A stretch of 64,000 bases of DNA from Fontivita pretiosa (GTDB lineage Bacteria > Planctomycetota > Phycisphaerae > Tepidisphaerales > Tepidisphaeraceae). This document shows, one piece after another, positions 8,234 through 16,205 of this stretch. The stretch is taken from assembly GCF_050410795.1 (NCBI RefSeq), contig NZ_CP191258.1, positions 3,844,001 to 3,908,000 on the forward strand, in the 5' to 3' direction. How positions within the stretch are numbered: the stretch's first letter is position 1; every line of letters begins with the position of its first letter. A program made the translations under genes and the position numbers. Under the pieces are notes generated by a model. That model had not been told where the DNA came from. It saw only the letters and a program-made list of their open reading frames with translations, and made no database searches.

Positions 8234-9532
8234 ATGCGGTGCAATCAGTGCGAACAGGCGATGCCTTACGGGTGTTCCGGGCCGGTGGGAAACTGCGGTA
8301 AGGACCAGGACGTGCAGTCCCTCCATGAGATCATCCTTTACGGCCTGAAGGGAATGGCGGCGTATGCGCATCACGCGCGGCGGCTTGGAAAGACCGACGA
8401 ATCCGTCAGCGCCTTCATCGAGCAGGCCCTGTTCAGCACGATGACCAACGTCAACTTCGATCTGCCCAGCCTGATCGAAATCGCCATGGAACTGGGGCAA
8501 AAGAACCTGCGGGTGATGCAGATGCTGGACGAGGGACACATCGAGCGGTTCGGCGTGCCTTCGCCTGCCACCGTTCGCGAGGGCACGCAGGCCGGCCGCG
8601 GCATCCTGGTCACCGGGCATGATCTGCTGGATCTGGCCGATCTGCTGGAACAGGTGCGCGGCACGGACCTGAAGGTCTACACGCACGGGGAGATGCTTCC
8701 GGCGCATATGTATCCGCGGCTTCGCGAGCACCCGAACCTGGCCGGACACTACGGTGGGGCGTGGCACGAACAGCGCGAGCAGTTCGCTCAGTTCAGCGGG
8801 CCCATCCTGGCCACCAGCAACTGTGTTCTGATTCCGTCGGAGCAGTACCGCGATCGGCTCTTCACGACGCGCATGACCGCCGTCCCCGGCGCCACACGCC
8901 TGACGGGCCACGACTTTTCGCCCGTGATCCACAAGGCGCTGCAATGTCCGCCGATGCGGCAGCGCATCGACCGCACCAGCACCATCGGCTTCCACCGCTG
9001 CGTTCTCCTGGAAATGGCGCCGACGATCGTCGAAGCGATCAGGGCGGGGAAGATCAGCCGGTTCTACGTGATCGGCGGATGTGACGGGGCGCGCCCCGGG
9101 CGCAACGTGTTTGCCGATTATGCGCGGGCGACGCCGCCCGATTCATTCATCCTCACGCTCGGCTGCGGCAAGTTCCGCATCCGCAACCATGATTACGGCA
9201 CGCTGCTGGGGCTGCCGCGGCTGCTGGACATGGGCCAGTGCAATGACGCCTATGGCGCGATCTCAGTCGCGTTGGCGCTGGCCAGGGCGTTGGGCTGCCA
9301 GGTGAACGAATTGCCGCTGACGCTGGCGATCAGTTGGTTCGAGCAGAAGGCGGTGGCGGTGCTGCTGACGCTGCTGAGCCTGGGTGTGCGGGGCATCGTG
9401 CTGGGTCCGACTCCCCCGCAGTTCATCACACCCAATGTGTGGAGTCTTCTGAAGGACAGATTTGACTTGAAGCTGACCGGCAATGGCAACGGGCGCGTGC
9501 GGCTTGCGGCGATGGCGCCGGCGGGCGCCTAG
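8234..9532 (+). CDS. hcp: Hybrid-cluster protein / hydroxylamine reductase, short form
   Basis: From the ATG at 8234 (GAGGAG 6 nt upstream; another ATG at 8228 overlaps that site) the product is 432 residues. It starts MRCNQCEQAMPYGCSGPVGN with Cys3, Cys6, Cys14 and Cys21 for the cubane cluster. All expected hybrid-cluster ligands are visible: His129 (TGHDLLDL), Glu153 (HGEMLPAH), Cys197 (TSNC), Cys283 (GGCDGARPGR), Cys311 (LGCGKFRI), Cys336 (GQCNDAYG), Glu370 and Lys372 (WFEQKAV). At this length it lacks about 110 residues present in class I Hcp, like the short class III proteins. Hcp reduces nitric oxide or hydroxylamine in anaerobic nitrosative stress. The usual reductase partner Hcr is absent; the adjacent ferredoxin domain is a candidate donor. 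Confidence 0.94.
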   Translation: MRCNQCEQAMPYGCSGPVGNCGKDQDVQSLHEIILYGLKGMAAYAHHARRLGKTDESVSAFIEQALFSTMTNVNFDLPSLIEIAMELGQKNLRVMQMLDEGHIERFGVPSPATVREGTQAGRGILVTGHDLLDLADLLEQVRGTDLKVYTHGEMLPAHMYPRLREHPNLAGHYGGAWHEQREQFAQFSGPILATSNCVLIPSEQYRDRLFTTRMTAVPGATRLTGHDFSPVIHKALQCPPMRQRIDRTSTIGFHRCVLLEMAPTIVEAIRAGKISRFYVIGGCDGARPGRNVFADYARATPPDSFILTLGCGKFRIRNHDYGTLLGLPRLLDMGQCNDAYGAISVALALARALGCQVNELPLTLAISWFEQKAVAVLLTLLSLGVRGIVLGPTPPQFITPNVWSLLKDRFDLKLTGNGNGRVRLAAMAPAGA

Positions 9533-9741
9533 GTCGCGCCGGCCGGCGTCGGGGCGGCGGCGGCCTGAAGGCGCTGGATCAGCCCGTTGACCAGCTTCAG
9601 CCGCTCCTCCAGGTCGTCGTGCGCCTCATGTTTGCGCGTGTGATGAATCTCCACCGGCAACTCGCGCTGCTCACGCAGCAGCAGGTCCAGCAGCAGCGCT
9701 CGCTCCGACGGAGTGATCACGAGGTTGATCTGCTCTGCCAT
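9529..9741 (-). CDS. Small conserved-looking hypothetical protein
   Basis: The protein is 70 residues: an N-terminal MAEQINLVITPSERALLLDL, then a strongly charged helical segment and an Ala/Pro tail. A good ribosome-binding site (GGAGG, 8 nt before ATG 9741) supports it as real. Its stop overlaps the hcp stop by 4 nt in convergent orientation. The predicted product is a soluble alpha-helical protein, possibly a short coiled coil over residues 10-60. No family recognised. Confidence 0.7.
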   Translation of the reverse strand: MAEQINLVITPSERALLLDLLLREQRELPVEIHHTRKHEAHDDLEERLKLVNGLIQRLQAAAAPTPAGAT

Positions 9742-9863
9742 CGTATCGCCTCCTTCGCTGTGCCCCCCAATGTCCTCAGCAAGGTAAGCACATGATCCAC
9801 CACCTGATTATACAGGCCCTGCCCGCCAACCCACTACGTGCAAATCCCACCGCAGGTGGCTGA

Positions 9864-12338
9864 TCAACCGATCAGATCAATGGCGCGCTCGATGGGCGCG
9901 GCCAATCGCTCCCCGCGCCGCGGCCAGGCGGCCAGCGGCGCCGGCAGGGCCGTCTGCCAGCGACTGGCCAGAATCAGCAGATCGCGGGTATCGACTCGGT
10001 CGTCGTAGTTGAAATCGCCCTGGGCGAAGCTGCGACCCGACTGCTGCCAGTTCATGACCAGGATGTCCAGATCGAGCTGGTTCACGAGGCGGTCGCGATT
10101 GGCGTCGCCGGCCAAAACGAAGAAATCGAAGCTCTGCTCGCCGCTCAGCGCGTTGCCGGCGGCGTCGCGCACGGCGTCGGAGCGGATCGTGGCGCGATAG
10201 TTGCCGTCGGGCAGGATGCCGCCGGCGTACGTGAACGTCGCGATGTTGGTCGGGGAGTCGTAACTGAGCAAAAGCTGGCTCGACGGAATCGTCTGCCCGC
10301 TGGTCAGGTTCGTCACAGCCAGATCGTCGGACGAAAGCGACGCGCGCACGTCTTCGTTGAACGCGATCGTCAGCGCATGCGGGGCACGCAGATGGTTGAA
10401 GCTGCTGCTCAATACCTGTGGCGGATAAGCATCGGTGGCGAACTGCGACAGCAGCAGGCTGTACGCCGCCTGGTAATAGATCGCCGGCTCGGTGATCTCC
10501 CAGGAGTTCTCCGGCCAGCCGGTGTTCCAGTCTTTGAAGGCTTTCATGGCGGGTTGTCCGGCGGGCGGTGAGATCGTGGCGACGGAGAAGTACTGGTTGG
10601 GTCCGCCCACCAGGTAGCCGGGGATCGGCCCGTAGGTCGAGTTGGGCCCGTCGTACAGCGGCGAGCCGTCGCCAAACCAACTGTGGTAGACCTGCATCAC
10701 GCTCTTGTCCCCGCCCAGGTTGGCGCCCTTTGCTCCCATGTTGCTCAGGTACAACTGCGAGAGCGGATTGCGGCCATGCAGGTAATGCAGGTACTCCTCG
10801 GCGATTTCGCGGTACGTCGCGGTATTGGCGGGGTTGACGTTGAGCCTGATCGCGTACAGCAGCAGGTTGGCCCACTCGCTCTTGAGCTGATTTGATCCCC
10901 AGGTGTAGTGTCCGGACCACATGAAGCCGCGGTACGGATCCTCCAGATTGACGTAGCTGGTCAGGAGGATGCCATCGACCATGTTGCGCAGGGACGTCTT
11001 GATCTCGTTGACGATGGATGGGTTGGCGCCGGCGGCGGTTGCGTAGGTGACGTAGGCGCGGTTGAGCTCGGTGCCGAGCGTGGTGTCAAAGTGCGGCCAG
11101 CCGCCCAGCAGCGGATGATGCCCGTTGTCCGAGGCGGCGGAGTTCTTGTAGTTGGATTCGAAGTAGGACTTGTAGTTGGCGGCGGCGGTGGATTTGTACA
11201 GTTCGGAGGCGGCGAGGATGCGCAGCCGCAAATCGGCGGCGGGATTGGCGTCGGCGGCAGCGGCGGCAAGCCCACCTGCGCTGCCGCCACTGCCCCCGCC
11301 GTCGCTGCCGCTGGCGGGGGTGATGTTCGGCGTGGCCTGGAGGTAGTTCCAGGCAAGCGTCGCGGCGTTCAGCAGCGTTGCGGCGTATCCGGGGTATCGC
11401 ACGTCGTATGCCGCGAACACCCTGGCCGCATGCGCCAGCGATGCCGCGAAACTCGCCGTCGCCCACGTCGTCGCCTGCGTGTAGTACCGCGGCTGCGTGT
11501 CCGTCGCCGGATCGTAGTTGCCGGCGGCATAGGTGGCGTTGGCGACACGATTCAACACCGAGCCGTTGGGATTCTGCATCTTCAACAGCCAGTCCAGCTC
11601 GTACTTGATCTCGTCGAGCAGGTCCGGCACGCCGTTGCCGCTTTCGGGGATGTTCCAGTTGTCGCCGAACACTCCAGCGTTGAACTCGAAGGCGCTGAGC
11701 AGGTTCCACAACACACTTGTGGTGAACGGCACATACTTGTTGTAGTCGCCGGCGTCGAACCATCCGCCCGAGACGTCGCGCGCCTGGCCCTGGGAAGCGC
11801 CGTTGAGCCAGAGTCTGGCCTGGGTGTCCTGGCCGGGGCCGACGTGGTCGATGGCATGCGTCCAGTTGCCGCCGAACTGCGGGGGGATCGCTGTGCCGGT
11901 GCGCTGGTAGTAGAACGTGCGGATCGAGCTCTTCAGCACATCGTTGTACAGCGCCGCATCCAGACGAAACGGATACGAGCGCAGGTCATTGGCAGGATCG
12001 TAGACGTAATACTCGCCGGGCGCGACCACCGAGGAAAAGTCCCCATACCACACACGGTCGCCAGACTCGGCGTGGGTCGTGCCCGCCCGCCACTGCACCG
12101 TCGCACCGCTGAACACGACGGCGTCATCGGATGTGCGGCGAATCTGAAACGCCGCGCCGGGAGTATAGGTGATGGATGAGTTCTGCCCGTTGACCGGATC
12201 GGCGAAGATCACGACTTTCCGCGTCGCATCGTTGCGCCAGCCGAACTGGTCGATGATGATCTGTTCGCTGAGCGTCCCCGCCAGCATCTGCCGCCGTTCC
12301 AGAGGCTCGATCCATGGTGCAGACCGCATGCGGGCCAT
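9864..12338 (-). CDS. GH9 endoglucanase with Ig-like and dockerin domains
   Basis: The protein is 824 residues. The N-terminus carries the planctomycete motif EPLERRQMLA (11-20). Next come a CelD-type Ig-like domain (about 25-125) and the GH9 barrel (about 130-635). The barrel has catalytic Asp195/Asp198 in GGWFDAGDYNKYVPF, the HGRNPLSQLYLSNMG segment (521-535), and catalytic Glu617 in WEITEPAIYYQAAY. An SbsA-type Ig domain follows (640-741). A type I dockerin with two EF-like loops (DANRDRLVNQLD 745-756, DFNYDDRVDTRD 775-786) lies near the end. GH9 enzymes cleave beta-1,4-glucan. A Gly/Ser/Ala-rich loop at 344-369 is unusual. The start lies 1 nt after the upstream gene's stop, so it is translationally coupled. 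No cohesin partner seen. Confidence 0.93.
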   Translation of the reverse strand: MARMRSAPWIEPLERRQMLAGTLSEQIIIDQFGWRNDATRKVVIFADPVNGQNSSITYTPGAAFQIRRTSDDAVVFSGATVQWRAGTTHAESGDRVWYGDFSSVVAPGEYYVYDPANDLRSYPFRLDAALYNDVLKSSIRTFYYQRTGTAIPPQFGGNWTHAIDHVGPGQDTQARLWLNGASQGQARDVSGGWFDAGDYNKYVPFTTSVLWNLLSAFEFNAGVFGDNWNIPESGNGVPDLLDEIKYELDWLLKMQNPNGSVLNRVANATYAAGNYDPATDTQPRYYTQATTWATASFAASLAHAARVFAAYDVRYPGYAATLLNAATLAWNYLQATPNITPASGSDGGGSGGSAGGLAAAAADANPAADLRLRILAASELYKSTAAANYKSYFESNYKNSAASDNGHHPLLGGWPHFDTTLGTELNRAYVTYATAAGANPSIVNEIKTSLRNMVDGILLTSYVNLEDPYRGFMWSGHYTWGSNQLKSEWANLLLYAIRLNVNPANTATYREIAEEYLHYLHGRNPLSQLYLSNMGAKGANLGGDKSVMQVYHSWFGDGSPLYDGPNSTYGPIPGYLVGGPNQYFSVATISPPAGQPAMKAFKDWNTGWPENSWEITEPAIYYQAAYSLLLSQFATDAYPPQVLSSSFNHLRAPHALTIAFNEDVRASLSSDDLAVTNLTSGQTIPSSQLLLSYDSPTNIATFTYAGGILPDGNYRATIRSDAVRDAAGNALSGEQSFDFFVLAGDANRDRLVNQLDLDILVMNWQQSGRSFAQGDFNYDDRVDTRDLLILASRWQTALPAPLAAWPRRGERLAAPIERAIDLIG

Positions 12339-12339
12339 T

Positions 12340-13383
12340 CTACCATGCGCGGGTTCGCCGTTGACGGCGACGGCACAGCAGCAGCGCCCCGCCCAGCGCC
12401 GCGGCGCCCAGCGGCTCGGGAATGCTCACCGTCACTTCCGGCAGCCCCAGCGACGCAAAAGGCGGCGGGAAGCTGGCCTGCCAGTTCTGGGCCAGGATTT
12501 CCAGATCCGCCTGATTGACGAAGTTGTCGAAGTTGAAGTCGCCCTGGGTGTAATCGCCTGGCTGCTGCCAGTGCTGCGCCAGGGCGTACAGGTCGCGGAT
12601 GTTCACCACGCCGTCAACGGTGGCGTCGCCCGCCACTCCAGACAGAACCAGCCCCTCGACCTTGAGATACTGGGTTCCGTAGATCAGCCCCGCGTCATCG
12701 GTGTCGTCGTAGGTGAACTCGTAGAAACTGGAGTTGCTGAAGTAGTCCCACAGCAGATCGAGGTTGTCGGGATGGCTGGCCAGCGTCCAGCCGTTCTTGT
12801 CGTCGCTGGTGGAGAACCGTAGCCCCAAGGCGAAACTGCGGTAAAGCGGATTGGTGCTGGCGGCGGCGCCGTTGACGTTGAACAGGGTGTTCACCCCGTC
12901 GCCGATCGTAATGGTCGTTTCCGTGTGGGTGAGGTTGATATTGGTCGGCAGATTGATCGGGCTGCCGATCTGCACGGGCCCCAGTGGCAGAGGTCCGACC
13001 GGATCGTAGTTAGGCCCGTCCCCGGGGCCACCGGCGCGAACGCTGTCGTCGAGCAACTCGGCGTAGTAGGGGGTGATGGTGACGGCTGGCGCACCGGCGC
13101 GGCGCGACACGCCAAACGTGATGCGCTTGACGTTGAACAGCGTGCTGGGCCATGTCGGATCATTGGTGGGCACGGGCACGGTCACGTCGTCAAACACGAT
13201 ATGGTTGGGCGCGCCGCCGTTGTCGGGTCCGGGGTTGTAGAAATAGGCAAAACTGCCGGAAGGAGGAAGCCGACGGGTGGTGGCATCGTAGAAGACGACG
13301 GCCTGGGCTGGGGCCGCCATCGAACCGACCGCCAGTGCGGCGCTTGAAACAATTCCCAGCCGCTGCTTGGGCCTCATCGTCAT
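12340..13383 (-). CDS. PEP-CTERM surface protein with dockerin-like repeats
   Basis: About 347 residues from ATG 13383 (AAGGAAGGAG upstream; ATG 13377 also possible). A signal peptide (MRPKQRLGIVSSAALAVGSM..AQA) precedes a beta-rich secreted body. A dockerin-like pair follows: GDATVDGVVNIRDLYALAQHW and DFNFDNFVNQADLEILAQNW. The C-terminal sorting signal is SIPEPLGAAALGGALLLCRRRQRR. It is cotranscribed with the GH9 gene, whose ATG follows its stop almost immediately. It may therefore be a surface partner or substrate-binding protein for the cellulase. Body not assigned to a family. Confidence 0.85.
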   Translation of the reverse strand: MTMRPKQRLGIVSSAALAVGSMAAPAQAVVFYDATTRRLPPSGSFAYFYNPGPDNGGAPNHIVFDDVTVPVPTNDPTWPSTLFNVKRITFGVSRRAGAPAVTITPYYAELLDDSVRAGGPGDGPNYDPVGPLPLGPVQIGSPINLPTNINLTHTETTITIGDGVNTLFNVNGAAASTNPLYRSFALGLRFSTSDDKNGWTLASHPDNLDLLWDYFSNSSFYEFTYDDTDDAGLIYGTQYLKVEGLVLSGVAGDATVDGVVNIRDLYALAQHWQQPGDYTQGDFNFDNFVNQADLEILAQNWQASFPPPFASLGLPEVTVSIPEPLGAAALGGALLLCRRRQRRTRAW

Positions 13384-13744
13384 CTTCTCCTTCCTTGCGT
13401 GGCGCAGGCGGCGGACAGGGCCCACTGACCGGCCAGTCGCAAGGATCATCCATCGACCAAAAGCAAAGAGCCTGGCCCAAACGGCCCGGGCACTGTCCCC
13501 ATCCACCCCAAATGCTGGATCAAGCCGGGAACAAATCGCGCACTCTCCCCGCACCTCCGGCGACGCACGCGCAGGCTCCTGCCCGCATCCACCTCAATCC
13601 CCGCCACGTTACTTTGGTTCCCGAAGAAATCAAGCGAATTCTGCGCCGAATGAACTGGCTGGCGCAGACTACCCACCGCCCCCGGATTGCCTGGGCGTTA
13701 TAACTTGTCCCGACGCGCAGCACGCGAGGGTAAAGGCCGGCGGC
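13384..13744. other. 361-bp intergenic region
   Basis: It lies between the RTX-like gene and the start of the PEP-CTERM/dockerin gene, both leftward. Frames here are shadows without convincing starts. It must hold the promoter of the 13383-9864 unit on the minus strand, but I could not identify a convincing -35/-10 pair. No clear hairpin or repeat seen. Confidence 0.4.
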
Positions 13745-14710
13745 TCAATCCTGCCTTTCCACGTCATTGCCCGTGCCGGCGTTGATCAGATCGAATCCGC
13801 CTTCGCCGTACAGCCGGTCGTCGTCCTCATCGCCATACAGCCAGTCATCGCCGTCCCCGGCGACCAGCTTGTCGTTGCCAGCCCCGCCTCGCAGGTAGTC
13901 GTTGCCGCCCTGGCCGTAGATCAGGTCAGCTCCCTCGCCGCCCAAAAGGGTGTCGTCACCCTCGCCGCCCTTGATCAGGTCATCGCCGGTTCCACCATCG
14001 AGCCGGTCGTTGCCGATGTTGCCGAAAAGCGTGTCGTTGCCCACACCGCCAGCCGCATACACCGCCGCTGCCCCGGTCGTGACCGAAACCCGATCGTTGC
14101 CGCTGAGGGCATCGATGTTGATGCGTTGGACCTCATCCTCAGCGAATGAGAGGCTTTGCCCGTTCAAGATCGCCTGGATGTTGTTGTTCACCAGTCTCAC
14201 GCCGATCACGTCGTTGCCGACGGTTCCGCGGATGCGAAGCGTTGCGCTGGACGAGTCAAGCTGAGCAAACGTGTCCTGATTGCTGCTCAGCGTGGTCACC
14301 GTGGCGGTAACGACGGTGACGGAAGTGGACAACGGCGAACGGGACTTGACGCGATAGTAGTAGGTGGTGCCGGGATTGAGATTGGCGTCCACGTAGCTGA
14401 TGGTGTCCGCGGGGGTGATCGCCACGCGCGTCCAGGTGCTCAGGTCGGTGCTGCGGAAAAGCAGGAATGCCACTTCGTTGGGCGAATTGTCCGACCAGTC
14501 CACCCGCACCGCCGTGCTGGATAGCGCCGTGGCGGAGATTTCCCTTGGCGGAGCGACGGGGTGCAGCCGGCTGAGAAAGATGCGCGGCTCCATCGGCTCG
14601 GCGAATGCGACGCTCGCCGTTGTGGATGGCTTTGCGGGTTTGGTCTCCCGGATTTGTTCGCTTCGCCGGCTGCAACGAGATCTGAGGGTTATCCAGGCAC
14701 GCACAGTCAT
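13745..14710 (-). CDS. Secreted fibronectin-III / RTX calcium-repeat protein
   Basis: 321 residues from ATG 14710 (GGAG 5 nt upstream). The N-terminal region holds EPMEPRIFLS, a LEPR-type planctomycete motif shared with the GH9 protein. A fibronectin type III domain follows (about 60-145; TAVRVDWSDNSPNEVAFLLF, PGTTYYYRVKSRS). The C-terminal half has seven or more RTX-like nonapeptides (GGVGNDTLFG, GGTGDDLIKG, GGEGDDTLLG, GQGGNDYLRG). RTX repeats fold as a calcium-dependent beta-roll after export. The protein ends shortly after the repeats, without a recognised enzymatic domain. Probably an extracellular calcium-stabilised adhesion or matrix protein. Confidence 0.85.
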   Translation of the reverse strand: MTVRAWITLRSRCSRRSEQIRETKPAKPSTTASVAFAEPMEPRIFLSRLHPVAPPREISATALSSTAVRVDWSDNSPNEVAFLLFRSTDLSTWTRVAITPADTISYVDANLNPGTTYYYRVKSRSPLSTSVTVVTATVTTLSSNQDTFAQLDSSSATLRIRGTVGNDVIGVRLVNNNIQAILNGQSLSFAEDEVQRINIDALSGNDRVSVTTGAAAVYAAGGVGNDTLFGNIGNDRLDGGTGDDLIKGGEGDDTLLGGEGADLIYGQGGNDYLRGGAGNDKLVAGDGDDWLYGDEDDDRLYGEGGFDLINAGTGNDVERQD

Positions 14711-14886
14711 AGCCGCTCCGGTTGGTTGGTCCCAGTTGTCGCACACCCGATCGCGCATGCTGGGGTGTGAACTGGTAACCTACCAAACCGCTCGCGGGCA
14801 ACGCAAATCTGTTGGCCGGTCGTGCCGACGGCACGATGCAGCGTGATGAGGCTGTGTGTGCCCGGATTGCAGTGCCGCCGGCGCGA

Positions 14887-16023
14887 TCACAGCAGCTTGT
14901 TAAGGTCAACCGCGACGCCGCCGGATTTCAGGTGCCGTGCCAGTGCCAGTTGCCACCCGCCGGCCGGATCGATCCGGATCTGCTTGACGCCGCGGCTGTC
15001 GCCAGGCGGCTGCGGGGATGCATCTTCGCGCTGAAGCAGGCACAGTCTCCCGGTGCCGAACTTGCCCACGCAGCAGCCCAGATCAAACAGGTAATCGCCG
15101 TCATTGGTCGGCGTGTCGTTGAGGATCAGTGCGAAGCTGGCGTCGGCAAACTGGGCCAGGGCTTCAACGAGCGGTCGGCGGTTTTCCGCCGGGCGCTGGT
15201 CCACCACGTTCAGCGTCAGGTCCAGCGCGGCAAAGAAACTGGCGACGGCCTGGCGCGTCTGGTCATCCACCGAGCGCAAAACGAGCAACCCGGAGGAACT
15301 CAACCTTGGCGAGGGCGTTTGCCTGGGCGTGGCCGGTGCGGTCGGCATGGTCGTCATCGGCGATGGGGCCGGTTGCGGTGCCGCCGTTGCAGCAGTCGCG
15401 GGCTGGACGGAAACAGGGGCGGGTTGAGCGATCATGAACACTTCCTCCTGCGGTTCGGCATTTTCCGCCACGGGATCGGCGCCGCCGGGTGGTGTCACCA
15501 GCGACGCAAACGCGTCCATCGAGCCGGCCTGCGGCGCAGCACCCTGCGGCGCCGGCGCAGCGGGCGTCGCCGCCGCACGCGGAAACAGCGGCTCGGGCAA
15601 CTCGTCCAGCAGCCTCAGCACCTGCTGGAGCCGGCCGATCCGATGCTTCATCTCGTTGACGAACTGTTCGACGAAGAGTTTGAAGTCGGCGTACTCAGGC
15701 AGGATCGGGCCGACCCAGTCGTTGCATTGTTCGGCGACTCGACCGTCGCTGAACAGGGCGTTGAGCAGGTCGGTGGTGCGTGTGACCCACTCCTGCTTTT
15801 CGGCGCGCGCCTGATCCAGGTCCCAGGTGTTGGCGATGCGCTGGGACTTGATGGCGTTGCCGATCTTGATCTGGTTTTTGATGGCGACGGCGGCGTCGCG
15901 ACGGGGCTTGAGCAGCCGCAGGGGTGCTGCGGGCGTGCTCGCCTGTGCCGCGGATGCCTGCGGGTCCGCCGGCGGTTGCGCCGTCGCGGCGGTGCTGGCC
16001 AGAACCGTGTACGTGTCCGACAT
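14887..16023 (-). CDS. TIR-like (CAP12/PycTIR family) domain protein with N-terminal helical region
   Basis: 378 residues from ATG 16023 (GGAGG 7 nt upstream). Residues 1-45 are Ala/Pro-rich. Residues 45-145 look helical (NQIKIGNAIKSQRIANTWDL; FKLFVEQFVNEMKHRIGRLQ). Residues 146-240 are a long Pro/Ala linker. Residues 243-378 match the TIR-like nucleotide-binding family (PF10137 as I recall it). The landmarks are GLLVLRSVDDQTRQAVASFF, RRPLVEALAQFADASFALIL with candidate catalytic Glu287, YLFDLGCCVGKFGTGRLCLL, and the diagnostic end WQLALARHLKSGGVAVDLNK. Related domains are NAD-cleaving effectors in CBASS/Pycsar immunity, but no cyclase gene is adjacent. It diverges from a histidine kinase. 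Cytoplasmic; role inferred only from the domain. Confidence 0.75.
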   Translation of the reverse strand: MSDTYTVLASTAATAQPPADPQASAAQASTPAAPLRLLKPRRDAAVAIKNQIKIGNAIKSQRIANTWDLDQARAEKQEWVTRTTDLLNALFSDGRVAEQCNDWVGPILPEYADFKLFVEQFVNEMKHRIGRLQQVLRLLDELPEPLFPRAAATPAAPAPQGAAPQAGSMDAFASLVTPPGGADPVAENAEPQEEVFMIAQPAPVSVQPATAATAAPQPAPSPMTTMPTAPATPRQTPSPRLSSSGLLVLRSVDDQTRQAVASFFAALDLTLNVVDQRPAENRRPLVEALAQFADASFALILNDTPTNDGDYLFDLGCCVGKFGTGRLCLLQREDASPQPPGDSRGVKQIRIDPAGGWQLALARHLKSGGVAVDLNKLL

Positions 16024-16124
16024 TCCCAATCCTCCAGGTTTGCCGCCGCAACAGCCTGGGCGGTCGCGGCGGCATTGAGCGGTTGATCCAAACATCCGAT
16101 ACAGCGGGCAAACGGGCAAACGGT

Positions 16125-16140
16125 GGCGAAATTTTTCGCC
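16125..16140. promoter_or_regulatory. Palindrome in divergent TIR-like / histidine-kinase promoter region
   Basis: GGCGAAA-TT-TTTCGCC is a perfect 7-bp inverted repeat located 66 bp before the kinase ATG, preceded by a direct repeat GGGCAAAC-GGGCAAAC. It could be an operator controlling one or both divergent genes, or a short hairpin. Confidence 0.35.
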
Positions 16141-16205
16141 TGCGCCGGATGTGCCGTGCTAAACGACGCGCAGCAACGACCCGATGATCAGGGCTGAGGA
16201 ATCCG

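Noticed and set aside
6049..8244. 731-codon open frame on the minus strand opposite the GH15-ferredoxin gene
   Set aside because: It is a shadow caused by high GC at third codon positions. The plus-strand frame has clear catalytic and cluster motifs, while the minus product is Arg/His/Val-rich with no family features.
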